This document shows positions 37,701 to 46,836 of a DNA stretch of 64,000 nt, in pieces (the first letter of the stretch is position 1; every line of letters starts with the position of its first letter). The notes under the pieces were generated by a model. It had not been told where the DNA came from, did no database searches, and was given only the letters and a program-made list of their open reading frames with translations. Made by a program: the position numbers and the translations under genes. Where the stretch lies: positions 186,001 to 250,000 of the forward strand of contig NZ_JAEKEZ010000015.1 of assembly GCF_016650815.1 (NCBI RefSeq). Direction: 5' to 3'. The stretch is from Pseudomonas sp. TH31. GTDB lineage: Bacteria; Pseudomonadota; Gammaproteobacteria; Pseudomonadales; Pseudomonadaceae.

Positions 37701-40700
37701 CTAACTTCTCCCCAGAGCCGAAAATTGCTGAGCAAACTTCTTCCTCATGTCATTTTCTTGCCCTAGATTCACCCTTACTCCTTTATCCTTAAGTCTGGCC
37801 CTATCAAAATCAATCACAAAAAACTTATCCTTACCATTGTCATATAGAATATTTTCCATATTAATATCATCGTGAACTATTCCATTTTTAGCCAGCATTT
37901 CTGTCAGTTCATCGACAGGATTATTATTGGATTGCCTCAACTTGTTCATAATATGTTCTACTAGCGGAAAATCCTTGTCTTTTTTTATGCTACCCAGCGT
38001 TCGGCCTGGCAGTAGCGTCATCTTCACGGATACATATGAGTTGCTCGGATTATCAAGAGCAGGATAAGTTATTAAAGATGCAGCCTCATCACCATACAGT
38101 CGCTTCATTCCGTCTACCTGGTTTAAAGCATACACTTTTACCCCGCTTTTATCAGGAGTAATTAGCCCCTTATAAACCTTCATGACGTTACCATCGTGCA
38201 TATTATAAACCTCACCGGCTGTTCCGCCAGCAATCAGCGTCCAACTTTTTTCAACTTGCTCCGGCGGACGGCTATCAGCATTCATCCGGATTAATCCACT
38301 ACCACTACCCCGCCCAACATTTCCATCGGTCCTTACTTTTTTCTGATGCCACAAATTTGACTGATGCCGTATTTTGTGCGCAACAACATCCTTCCTCGTC
38401 GCGCCTTGTATAGGCTTGGGAGCACCTGATTGGGCATTTTGCGAACCCATCAAGCTGGGGACCGGCTGATCGACGACCTTCGCTATCGTTGGATTGGGTA
38501 GTACTTTCGCCCCTCCGCTGGCTATTATCCCGGCCAACCTAGGCCGTAGATGGAATACAGTATTTTTAACATGTCGATAGAGGTCAAGCACCTGCCTGAT
38601 GTTCTTTAATGAATACACTTCTTTCAATACGGCCTTTCCTGTCGCAGTTCCAATAGGAAAACCAAACAGTCCGGTCAGAAGCCCCCCGACAATCGCCTCA
38701 TTCATGAGATATTCGGTGCGCTCAAGCCGCTGGGACAAATGTGCCTGTAGTCCACTTACACCAGCAGAACCTCCACCCGCGAGCAGCGAAGTTCCAACGA
38801 CGGAAAGTCTACCCAGTATCGTACCTGTCCCGGGGATAGCAATGGCGGAGCCGCTGACGAGAAGATTCAATACGCCTTTAACCGCGTTCAACATTTGCTC
38901 TGTTATTTTCTCGGCGTGCGAAAACACCAGCGTGTCTATATCCGACTCCAGTCTACCCATAAAACCATCAAATAGTTTATCGGGTAGATCACCTTGACTA
39001 CCAATAGACTTAAAAGAAAAGGGCCTCGTGATTATCTTATCTTGATTGAGCCATCCAAATCCAATGCCCGCACCTGGCGGCGTTAACTTATATTCAAATG
39101 CATCTGTTTCATTGGCGTGCTTTAAGTTATAAACGTATGGTATTTTTGCGAGCACCCAGTTTTTAAATTCAGTGGATTCCGGAAAAATTGGCACCACCTC
39201 GGCTTTTGACTTCCCCATTTCACGGAAGGTGTGACTATGACTACCTATGTGGAAGTGTTTGGGATCATCCACGCTGAACAATAATCCGGACGAGCCACCT
39301 GAGGGTATAAAAAATACACCATTAAGTTTAGCGCCGTGGAATTCAACCTCTTGCGCCTGTAATTCTCCACTTTGAAACTTCTCCACTGCTTGTATATGCT
39401 CAGGCTTCGCATGAGGGCGATTTAAATACTCCAAGCAGCGCAAATTAATAATGTCAGCATAATACTGCTTTAGCTGGCTACCAGTTTCGTGGCTTTTTTT
39501 GTATTCTGTCAGGGTATCTTGCATCAGCTTTTGCAAGTCGGTTTTTTTTAGTTCATTTATTAGTTTGGAGTGCTCCAGAAAGTAATCAGTATAGCCCGGA
39601 CCTAGTACTCTGCGGGCTTCGTGCAAATATACGCCAGAAACAATTTCGATCAGCGAATATTCCAGTACCTTGTCTCTGTTCTCAGGGACAGCCATCAATA
39701 GTCTTGAGTTATGACCAAATGTGACTTTTATTTTGCTTTCCGAATTTAAATTGGTTGATGTTTTTGTACTGCCTTCGAATTTTTTTATGCCCACATCAAT
39801 AAATTTCTTAATAAAGTCAGCAGGATCCATTATCGGCTGATACATGTTCTTTAATTTATTTGCCAGCTTAACAACTTCCCTAATTACCGACCGCTGATCA
39901 TCTATACTTATTGATGGCGCCATCGTTATATTTTGCCGAAAGGGCGGAACAACATCATCCGCGCCGACAGAGCCCCAAGGCGTCACTAGTTTGTTGACAA
40001 TGGCATCCATCCGCGCCATCAACCCATCCGCCGACTCCACGCTACTCATACCAGAGACGCTGCTGGTGCCCTTATCGGTCAGCGCTCCGGAGTTCCCAGG
40101 CTCAGGGAGCGGGAAGGATGATACGTCCGTGGGGGGCATCATCACCTTACCAGGGTATTCTCTCACCGTTTCAACTGATGCGGTGTCGGCAAAGACAGTG
40201 CCATCTTCAGCGATAATTTCTAGCTGAGTTTCAGGAAGCTTGACGTCAACACCCGCCGGGGTGGTTGTAGTAAGCCCAAATGGCAGTGAAGCAAGGGCCA
40301 GTACCTGCTCCGTCCATGTTGCGTGAGCATCAACAGCGCCGGTCAATGCCTGTGCGCCCGATTCGGGCGCTTTATGGAACCTACGTGCCCTCTCCATCCG
40401 ATCGGACCATTCACTCTCTTGGTGTTGATCCTGGGCCTTATCCGCTTGCTCATAGCGCGCCAGGGCGCCTCGAGTGTCCACGAAGGATGAACTGCTGGCA
40501 TAGACGCCGTTATTGCAGGTCACCCCCAAGCTGCCCTGGGCATACAAGGCCAAGACCAGCTTCTGCATCACCGTTTCAGTGCGATAGAGTGCAGGTACTA
40601 CCGGCAGATTCCGTTCATCCACCTCCCACGGTGCCTTGCGATCATGAACGGATTGGTCCAGCTCCTGGGACAGGTGAGTCAGGGCGGATTTTACTTCGTG

Positions 40701-41345
40701 GTAAAGTTCTTTCAAATTGGCCCATTGCTCAGGCGCATTAAATACATCCACAAACTCCCCCAGGGAGAGCCAGACCTGGTTAGTTTGCTGTTGCTCACGA
40801 ACGGTCCAGGTCAGCTCATGAAGCTCCAGGTAACGTTTGCCGGCCTCCGTGTAGTGCTTATCCATTTCCGCCATCAGAATTTGGCTTTCACGGGGCGTGG
40901 GCTGCTGGCCACTTCCACTGACACACTTCAAGTCCTGAGCTACCTGCCTGATCAGCGTTTTAAAGTCTGAGTTGTCTGCCTCAAGGGTCGCGAGGCGGTA
41001 ATGGAGGACGATGAGATCTTTCTTTTCTTCCTCTTCTGCATTTTTTGCCTCTTTGGACCACCCTGAAGGGGGAGTCAAAAAGGCGGTTACGCTCAGTAAA
41101 CCGCGGCCTAATCTGGCCATATGTGCCGTGCGCTGCATCAACTCCTGACAAACTTTCAACGCCGGCGACAGTTGGGAATGTCCCCGAGGGACGTCCCACG
41201 AAACCTGTTTGCGGCTGCCAGGCAGAACGGACCATAAGGTGGGAGCCTCAGGGGACGCAGGCCTGGATTGCGCAGCGGCTGAAGGCGGCGCAGGTTGGGG
41301 CTGAAGAACTGCTGGGGGCAGTGGGCGCGGGGCGATAGGTTTCAT
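37701..41345 (-). CDS. 1214-residue effector-like protein with C-terminal OspG/NleH-like kinase
   Basis: A very large protein near the translocon operon. The N-terminal 40 residues are Pro/Ser/Ala-rich, as in export signals. A long helical region (about 60-330) and a central domain follow, with YLHEARRVLGPGYTDYFLEH and GVFFIPSGGSSGLLFSVDDP. The central domain recalls the dermonecrotic-toxin-like (DUF6543) part of large Pseudomonas toxins. A glycine-rich hydrophobic stretch lies near 850-900. The last 180 residues form a minimal kinase: Gly-loop GGTAGEVY (1040), VMKVYK lysine (1056), catalytic H1158-D1160-N1165 in VHDDINMENILY, metal-binding DFD (1179). The compact kinase without activation-loop extension is like Shigella OspG and E. 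coli NleH. Host-directed kinase activity is inferred. It lies downstream of the translocon genes, separated by IS5 fragments. Confidence 0.75.
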   Translation of the reverse strand: MKPIAPRPLPPAVLQPQPAPPSAAAQSRPASPEAPTLWSVLPGSRKQVSWDVPRGHSQLSPALKVCQELMQRTAHMARLGRGLLSVTAFLTPPSGWSKEAKNAEEEEKKDLIVLHYRLATLEADNSDFKTLIRQVAQDLKCVSGSGQQPTPRESQILMAEMDKHYTEAGKRYLELHELTWTVREQQQTNQVWLSLGEFVDVFNAPEQWANLKELYHEVKSALTHLSQELDQSVHDRKAPWEVDERNLPVVPALYRTETVMQKLVLALYAQGSLGVTCNNGVYASSSSFVDTRGALARYEQADKAQDQHQESEWSDRMERARRFHKAPESGAQALTGAVDAHATWTEQVLALASLPFGLTTTTPAGVDVKLPETQLEIIAEDGTVFADTASVETVREYPGKVMMPPTDVSSFPLPEPGNSGALTDKGTSSVSGMSSVESADGLMARMDAIVNKLVTPWGSVGADDVVPPFRQNITMAPSISIDDQRSVIREVVKLANKLKNMYQPIMDPADFIKKFIDVGIKKFEGSTKTSTNLNSESKIKVTFGHNSRLLMAVPENRDKVLEYSLIEIVSGVYLHEARRVLGPGYTDYFLEHSKLINELKKTDLQKLMQDTLTEYKKSHETGSQLKQYYADIINLRCLEYLNRPHAKPEHIQAVEKFQSGELQAQEVEFHGAKLNGVFFIPSGGSSGLLFSVDDPKHFHIGSHSHTFREMGKSKAEVVPIFPESTEFKNWVLAKIPYVYNLKHANETDAFEYKLTPPGAGIGFGWLNQDKIITRPFSFKSIGSQGDLPDKLFDGFMGRLESDIDTLVFSHAEKITEQMLNAVKGVLNLLVSGSAIAIPGTGTILGRLSVVGTSLLAGGGSAGVSGLQAHLSQRLERTEYLMNEAIVGGLLTGLFGFPIGTATGKAVLKEVYSLKNIRQVLDLYRHVKNTVFHLRPRLAGIIASGGAKVLPNPTIAKVVDQPVPSLMGSQNAQSGAPKPIQGATRKDVVAHKIRHQSNLWHQKKVRTDGNVGRGSGSGLIRMNADSRPPEQVEKSWTLIAGGTAGEVYNMHDGNVMKVYKGLITPDKSGVKVYALNQVDGMKRLYGDEAASLITYPALDNPSNSYVSVKMTLLPGRTLGSIKKDKDFPLVEHIMNKLRQSNNNPVDELTEMLAKNGIVHDDINMENILYDNGKDKFFVIDFDRARLKDKGVRVNLGQENDMRKKFAQQFSALGRS

Positions 41346-41656
41346 ACTAAAGTCATCTCGCTTTGAGCGGGGGCTCCGGTGGTCTGAACGGTCTTCGACA
41401 CTTTATAAATGGATGCCTGCTCGGATAAACCGTTAGGCAGCTACGGCCGGTGGTAGCGACAGAGGCAATGAAAATGATGCTGAGTTCATTTTCACCTGTA
41501 TGGGCGCATTCCTTGAAATAACTTGTCTGCGGAAAGTAGTTTGGCTGACTCTCTCCACTGATTTTCTGTAAGTCCTTCTGGATGATTACGCCCGATGGGC
41601 AGACCATACTCGGTGGGAGCATCAGAGCATTTACGTAGGCAATTTAAAGAGAGGGC
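41346..41656. other. Gap upstream of the kinase-effector gene
   Basis: A minus-strand frame at about 41500-41620 reads EYGLPIGRNHPEGLTENQWR and SADKLFQGMRPYR. It may be the tail of a lost gene ending at an IS5 fragment; otherwise nothing is recognised. Confidence 0.3.
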
Positions 41657-42031
41657 TTTCGGAATTACAACTTGCCCGAGGACGAGGCTTACATCCCAAG
41701 CCCGCGCGGCCGTCCCCGCAAACGCTGTCGATGGCTGCTGGCCGACAAGGGCTATGACGCTGAAGCCTTGCGCCGTTACTGCGACCGTTATCGGATGCAG
41801 CCAGTGATCCCGTTGCGAAGCATGAAGCGCAAGCCTCGACCGGGTTTGCCTAGGCTCTTTGATCACCCCAAATACCGACAGCTCAACATCATCGAGCGGA
41901 TGTTCGGATGGCTGAAGGAGAACCGCCACATCGTGGCCCGCTTCGACAAGCTCGCAAAAGGATTTGCGGCAATGGTCTCATTGGCCTGTGCCATGGGGTG
42001 TTTGCGACAATACTTTTCGTACAGAGCCTAA
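41657..42031 (+). mobile_element. IS5-family (IS427-type) 3' fragment
   Basis: RGRPRKRCRWLLADKGYDAE to IERMFGWLKENRHIVARFDK and CLRQYFSYRA are the second half of the transposase. It ends in TTTCGTACAGAGCC and is followed head-to-head by a second fragment. Confidence 0.85.
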
Positions 42032-42153
42032 GGTCCTTGATCATTTCCCAAAATGAGTCGCTGAGTTCATATCGCTTTGCCATCAGGGGCTCCTGCCGTT
42101 GATGGCGGCGATTTTACACATCCAAGCATTTCAAGGGATTTCGTACAGAATCT
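42032..42153 (-). mobile_element. IS5-family 5' fragment, opposite orientation
   Basis: The minus strand has the IS end (TCTGTACGAAATCCC), the leader and the start MAKRYELSDSFWEMI, and is then cut. It makes a back-to-back junction with the fragment before it. Confidence 0.8.
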
Positions 42154-42160
42154 AATGCCA

Positions 42161-42589
42161 TTACGACCGCGCACCCTTTGAACCGAGAGGATAAACCAAC
42201 CAAGACTCACCATCGATCTTTTGCCAGGCCGCCCCTTTCGCCAGCAGTATGCTCGCCAGTCGCCTGCGGTCCCGGCTAATTTCCGGGTCGGCAAAACTTT
42301 CGACAAAACACCCACGTACTGAATTGAGCTGCTTGATGTTGCACTCTATTTGATGAACCAGAACAATGAACTGGGAAACCGCTCCACCCGCTCCGTTATC
42401 TCCTTGGTTGGCGATAAAACTGCATACCGTCAACATCGTGTTCTCACACCGATACACCACTTCGAAGCTGCTCAACCGCACTCGCCATCCAACAACAAAA
42501 TCACTTTTTCCAAAATAGGCAACCTCAGGCTGCAGCCCTTGAGATTTGAAAAAACGTGTGACGGGGTCAATTGACGGGAGCGCCGGCAT
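42161..42589 (-). CDS. SseE-like T3SS protein
   Basis: About 142 residues, last gene of the translocon operon. The C-terminal LASILLAKGAAWQKIDGESW matches the end of Salmonella SseE (an 'IL...GA...LDGDNW' pattern). The middle VVYRCENTMLTVCSF fits the same protein of about 137 residues. SseE is a small accessory protein of the SPI-2 translocon operon with an unclear, probably chaperone-like, role. GGAGG lies 9 bp before the chosen ATG, one base after the sseD stop. Downstream genes of SPI-2 (sscB, sseF, sseG) are not present; IS5 fragments follow. Confidence 0.7.
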   Translation of the reverse strand: MPALPSIDPVTRFFKSQGLQPEVAYFGKSDFVVGWRVRLSSFEVVYRCENTMLTVCSFIANQGDNGAGGAVSQFIVLVHQIECNIKQLNSVRGCFVESFADPEISRDRRRLASILLAKGAAWQKIDGESWLVYPLGSKGARS

Positions 42590-42590
42590 C

Positions 42591-43178
42591 TCACCGCCCT
42601 CCAATCTGCACGGAATTCATCATGCGTTCATATTGGGAGTTCAATTCACGGATTGTATCGCGTAATTGTCGAGAGGCTTCGGCGGCAAGCTCAGAGGCCG
42701 TAGCCACCGTTTTCGCAAGCTTTTCCGCGACACCGGTCTGGAACTCTCCCAATAATTGAGCTTGTTGTGCCTCACGATTACCACTCGCGGCCACAGCACC
42801 ACCAATCGAGTCCGTGATTTTTCCCGCCCCCCGGTGGCCAGCATCGTCGCCTGCCCCCCATCGCGGCGCCCCCCACGCTCACAACGCCAGAGACCATCTG
42901 ACTGATTGCGCCAGCCATCGCAGACTTGTAGGTGGATTCAATGGCGCTTTGCTTTGTATCGAACGCCGTGACGAGTTTGTCAAACACCGTTTTTTGCATG
43001 CTATCGTGGAATTCGCGCTGGGTATCGCGCATGTCGGTGTTCATCTTTCTCATTAGCATCGTGATCTGGCTGATGCTTATGCTCGCGCCCTCCCCAGGGT
43101 GGAACCCCCGGTGTCGGGAGCGTCACCTTGCACGAGCGAAGTAACAACAGGCTGTTGAGTAGTGATCGTAGTAGTCAT
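42591..43178 (-). pseudogene. sctB: SseD/EspB-type translocator (SctB), three single-base losses
   Basis: The intended protein of about 196 residues, the length of SseD, starts MTTTITTQQPVVTSL with CAGGAGCATAAA before the ATG. It continues through MRKMNTDMRDTQREFHDSMQ, the hydrophobic GAISQMVSGVVSVGGAAMGG, and ends with LRDTIRELNSQYERMMNSVQ. The order (head, amphipathic middle, membrane segment, helical tail) fits the minor pore protein of the T3SS. Three breaks each need one more C on the plus strand: in CCCC at 43092-43095, and in the C6 runs at 42854-42859 and 42827-42832. As read, no full product can be made, and this would abolish translocation. A sequencing error is a real alternative. 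Confidence 0.8.
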
Positions 43179-43193
43179 TTTATGCTCCTGATA

Positions 43194-44660
43194 TCAAACC
43201 ATTGCCGAGGCAATTTGAACCTGTACCGCACCGGTCTGTGCGATTGAGTGGCTGCCGTCCTGAAGGACTTGGGACTGCCCGTCGAACAATTCACTAATGT
43301 GTTTCACAACCGTCTCTTTTTCTTCTTTGTAAAAATCGAAAATTGACTGCAGCCACTGCCGATCAAGGATCAACTGGTTGATCTCTTTTTGCACACTGGC
43401 GCGGTCATGGGCTACAGCACCGGAGTAGAAGCGACCCGCACCGGCGACAACTTCCCGAGTGGCATGAATGGCCGGATACATTGACGCCTTGAACGTTGCT
43501 TTCATAACGTCACGGCTGATCTCTTTAGTGACCGCCTTGGTGACTTCCTTGACCGTCATTTCCACACCATTGTCGATCGCGCCGTGCCCGACTTTCTTCA
43601 CCGCCTTGCTGACCAGCTGCTCAATGCCCTCCTGAGAAAATTTCTCCAGCATCCGCTGCACACCGATTTTCTGCACGAACTTCTCGACCAGCCCCTGAGC
43701 GGCACGCGTGGACACCTCCATCGCACCCTTGCCCAGGCCCTGCATAATTTGAGTGGCCACCTGCGACGCTACTTTCTTGCCCACCTCATCCGCCGCGTTG
43801 TTAACTGCGGTTTTGCTCCCGGTCTTGATTCCTTCCAGCAGGGCCAGATCGGCCCCCTCCTTGAGCACCGCACCGGCTACTTTAGGAATCACCTTGGTCA
43901 CCAACATATTGCGCACTGCGCTGGTGATATCGACCGCGGCCCCGGCTATTTCAAAAGCCAGTTGGACGTGACCGGCCACATCGGCAATCGCTTTGTACGT
44001 TTTAGCGTTACCCGGATCGATCAGGGCCATGGTGTTGGCTGCGGCCTTGACCACACCGGAGATCCCCGCCGCGAAGTCCATCGCTCCGCCGGCAATCATC
44101 ATGGGATTACCCGTCACCACCCCACCGACGATTTTTGCCGCCCCTGTGACAATTTCAACTGCGGCGATAATCCAGTCGAAGACCACGCTAAAGGCCCCTG
44201 ACTTCTGGACCTTATCCAGTTGTTCAACGGCTCTGTCCATTTCTTGCTGGCGTACTCGTTCTTGCGCTTGCGACATGATCGTCAAGGATTTTGACTTAGC
44301 CTGCACAATATTGCCCAGCATCTCACTGCACAGCATGGTCGCGAACAACATGATCGATCCCATCGGGATACTTTCGAGCCCCTGCAAGGTCATTGGCTTA
44401 GCGCGCTCGCCTTTGACGGGGACATGCGCAAAGATCCGCTCCGCGGCTTTCATGGCCTCAGCTTGAGTCACCTGGAACTTGGCTGCTGGGGGGGTAATAA
44501 CGGGTAAATGCTGCTGGCGGATATCGCTGAAGGGGCTTGGCGCACTGCCGGTGTCATTAGCCCCCAAGCGTACCTTGCCCTGCCCGTCCACAGGGTCGGG
44601 CACGAGCAGCGGCTCGGTTGGCGTCAACTCCGGCGGGCGCAGGTTTAAGGTGATATTCAT
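43194..44660 (-). CDS. sctE: SseC/EspD-type translocator (SctE)
   Basis: About 488 residues, close to SseC (484). The N-terminus is MNITLNLRPPELTPTEPLL. Two or more hydrophobic stretches (AAVEIVTGAAKIVGGVVTGN near 190, GISGVVKAAANTMALIDPGN) would insert in the host membrane. Amphipathic and coiled segments (QINQLILDRQ-like) lie in the C-terminal part. This is the major pore-forming translocator of SPI-2-type systems. Its start overlaps the chaperone gene's stop (ATGA), typical of coupled chaperone-translocator pairs. The frame is intact. Confidence 0.8.
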   Translation of the reverse strand: MNITLNLRPPELTPTEPLLVPDPVDGQGKVRLGANDTGSAPSPFSDIRQQHLPVITPPAAKFQVTQAEAMKAAERIFAHVPVKGERAKPMTLQGLESIPMGSIMLFATMLCSEMLGNIVQAKSKSLTIMSQAQERVRQQEMDRAVEQLDKVQKSGAFSVVFDWIIAAVEIVTGAAKIVGGVVTGNPMMIAGGAMDFAAGISGVVKAAANTMALIDPGNAKTYKAIADVAGHVQLAFEIAGAAVDITSAVRNMLVTKVIPKVAGAVLKEGADLALLEGIKTGSKTAVNNAADEVGKKVASQVATQIMQGLGKGAMEVSTRAAQGLVEKFVQKIGVQRMLEKFSQEGIEQLVSKAVKKVGHGAIDNGVEMTVKEVTKAVTKEISRDVMKATFKASMYPAIHATREVVAGAGRFYSGAVAHDRASVQKEINQLILDRQWLQSIFDFYKEEKETVVKHISELFDGQSQVLQDGSHSIAQTGAVQVQIASAMV

Positions 44661-45142
44661 GTTGATGGCACCACTGCACAACGTGCCAGCATCAGCGCCG
44701 CACTGTGTTGAATAGCCTCGTGTTCGGGTTGTTGGTTACACCATTTGATAGCGGCATTAAAGGCCTTCCGGGCACACACGACCTGCCCCAGCAGGCTATG
44801 GCTGATGCCAGCCAAATAGGCCGAGCGGGGATCGCCCACCGTAATCATGCCCGCACGACCAAAACTGCTGATGGCCTCGGCGTGCAACCCTAACCGCTGA
44901 TTACACAGCCCCAACGCCAACCAGCAATCAAAATTCCAGTGGTCGATGCGCACCAGCACGATGTAAATATTGCGGGCCGCTGGAATGTCGTCAGAACTGA
45001 ATAGCTGCGTCGCATAGGCATATAACCTGTCGATATCAGCTTGCTGGATATCCGCCAACATACGAATCGAACCACCCCGCGCGAAGAAATACTGAAGCAC
45101 TTCGTGGTCGTCCTGACCCGCGCCAAAAAGAGGTTGCGTCAT
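44657..45142 (-). CDS. SscA-type translocator chaperone (TPR, SycD/LcrH class)
   Basis: This 161-residue class II T3SS chaperone contains tetratricopeptide helices (RLYAYATQLFSSDDIPAARN, FDCWLALGLCNQRLGLHAEA, SAYLAGISHSLLGQVVCARK). It precedes sseC, as SscA does in SPI-2, and should keep the SseC/SseD translocators unfolded and apart before export. AAGGAGT five bases before the ATG fixes the start (MTQPLFG), 15 bp inside the longer frame. The stop overlaps the start of sctE. Confidence 0.85.
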   Translation of the reverse strand: MTQPLFGAGQDDHEVLQYFFARGGSIRMLADIQQADIDRLYAYATQLFSSDDIPAARNIYIVLVRIDHWNFDCWLALGLCNQRLGLHAEAISSFGRAGMITVGDPRSAYLAGISHSLLGQVVCARKAFNAAIKWCNQQPEHEAIQHSAALMLARCAVVPST

Positions 45143-45272
45143 AATGACTCCTTGCAATAACCGTTGGTTAATCTACCGCAGCCACTCCTGCCCGGCTTTC
45201 GGCCATAGATGGACGCAAGGCACACCGCCTATCTATGGCCAAAACCAAGCGAGCGAACATCCCGCTACCCGA

Positions 45273-45827
45273 TCAACGGATATTCTGGGCCAGTTCCGAG
45301 TTTAGCTTTCCTTGCATGCTTATCGTGGATGATATCCTTTGGGTATCGCTGTTGAACTTCGTCAATAAATCTTGAAGCCTCAACTGATCTAGTTGGTTGG
45401 AGTCGGAGGCCGCTCTCGAGGTTGTATCCAGCGAACCGTGGATCGCCTTCATGTCCCCCGCATCGAGAACCCCTCCCTCAGCGGACGCTATAAACTCATC
45501 AATGGTCTTGCCACCCACCCGAATGTTGTTTTCTTTCATATAGCTGATGACGCTCTCCGGCAGAGTCCCCCCTGCCTTAGGATCATCCATCTTGGCTATC
45601 GCTGCATCCACTAGATGGGCCATTTCAGTGGACTCACGGGCAACTTTCATCCGTTCTTGCATTTTATTAACCAAGCCTTGGCTCGTCTGAGCATGAAACA
45701 GCATGCTAACCATCGAGGCCGCCATGATTGGACTAAACACCGACTCACCTTCCCAAGACGACGCTGAAGGGGGGGCCCAGGGGGCGACAGTATTACCCGA
45801 ACGAACATTATCTACGTTATAGCTCAT
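45273..45827 (-). CDS. sctA: SseB/EspA-type translocon filament protein (SctA)
   Basis: About 184 residues, near SseB's 196. The best match is the region PESVISYMKENNIRVGGKTI, then DEFIASAEGGVLDAGDMKAI, which parallels SseB residues around 100-145. The N-terminal hydrophobic helix (FSPIMAASMVSMLFHAQ) and C-terminal coiled-coil (NQLDQLRLQDLLTKFNSDTQ) are those of the family. These proteins form the translocon-associated sheath or filament outside the cell. GGAGAGAAGG precedes the chosen ATG. It follows the SseA-like gene by 19 bp. Confidence 0.82.
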   Translation of the reverse strand: MSYNVDNVRSGNTVAPWAPPSASSWEGESVFSPIMAASMVSMLFHAQTSQGLVNKMQERMKVARESTEMAHLVDAAIAKMDDPKAGGTLPESVISYMKENNIRVGGKTIDEFIASAEGGVLDAGDMKAIHGSLDTTSRAASDSNQLDQLRLQDLLTKFNSDTQRISSTISMQGKLNSELAQNIR

Positions 45828-45846
45828 GACCTTCTCTCCAAAATGC

Positions 45847-46203
45847 TCAAGCAAAGTTGCGACTGTTGTTTTTTACTGCCTTGTTCAGGGGGACAGACAC
45901 TTCGCCCCCCCCTCCTGCTTGAGCTATTGCCAGCTCTCGCAGTTGCTCTGCTACTTTTTTCAAATTCTTGTCCGCTGTCGTCATTCTCTCGACAACTTGA
46001 CGTTGCACGTCATTACCTTCACGGTTCATATAATCATTGAGCTTACTTAATTTCCGCCTGGCGACAGGGTCAGAGCCCGCACTGCGTTGAAGCTTGGAAA
46101 TCTGCGACTGCAGCGTTTCAAACTCCTGAATTTTACGAGCCCATAGCGCTTGACTCTTACCCAACTCAACCAGCATGGCTTTTAGCTTTTCTAAATCATC
46201 CAT
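45847..46203 (-). CDS. SseA-like chaperone of the translocon
   Basis: This 118-residue, highly charged and helical protein (MDDLEKLKAMLVELGKSQAL, FETLQSQISKLQRSAGSDPV, VERMTTADKNLKKVAEQLRE) has no membrane segment. Size and position directly before the SseB-like gene match SseA, the chaperone for SseB and SseD in SPI-2. A GGGGGT seven bases upstream supports the start. It is the first gene of the minus-strand translocon operon, whose promoter must lie in the following 633-bp gap. Confidence 0.7.
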   Translation of the reverse strand: MDDLEKLKAMLVELGKSQALWARKIQEFETLQSQISKLQRSAGSDPVARRKLSKLNDYMNREGNDVQRQVVERMTTADKNLKKVAEQLRELAIAQAGGGGEVSVPLNKAVKNNSRNFA

Positions 46204-46836
46204 TGCATACCCCCATGACAACGCCACCAGACTACCTCGGGCCCCATGCTGAGACTTACAAAAGTCGATGCCACTTTACTTTTTTCGCTTTACTGACCAG
46301 CCTGATGCTAGAGCGCCAGAATTCCCTGACTACTGTCGCACTACCTCCAAACAGACAGGGCACTGAAACTCGCACTTCCGAACTCGCCTTAACGTTTCCT
46401 TTCTATTGCCGTGCCAATCTCTTGCGTGTTTGACCTTGCAAACCGTCCACTATCTTTTACACAAGCCCCCTAACCCCATCGTCCATTGAAGGTCACCCAC
46501 GCACTGATGTAGTGGTCAACTAATCCCGGACACGACGTTAAGTTTTTTCTCGTCCTGCTGGCGTACTGCCCACTCCTCTGAAAATCCCTCAAATATTCTT
46601 TTTAGCGAATCATCGGCCTATGTATTCGCAACCTCGCAATGAACATTAGCCCCCACCACTCCAGCGCGTACTGACTCAAGGGCCGCGTGAACGACCCGAA
46701 ACGTGTCCACTGTTGATGATCCCGATGAGGCGGAATGGATCGCCCCCTGTCTTTCAGGTGATCACCCGATGCTAAATACCCGGCACTCGCGTAACCATGC
46801 CCCTCTCGCAGCCAGTGATCCAAGCTAGGAGGACCG
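46204..46836. promoter_or_regulatory. Divergent control region between translocon operon and AraC gene
   Basis: No gene seen. It should hold promoters for both the minus-strand translocon operon and the plus-strand regulator. TAGTGGTCAACTAATCCCGG near 46510 resembles an IS3-family end. Bases 46577-46640 are shared with 14994-15065. No SsrB or AraC box can be named from sequence alone. Confidence 0.45.
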
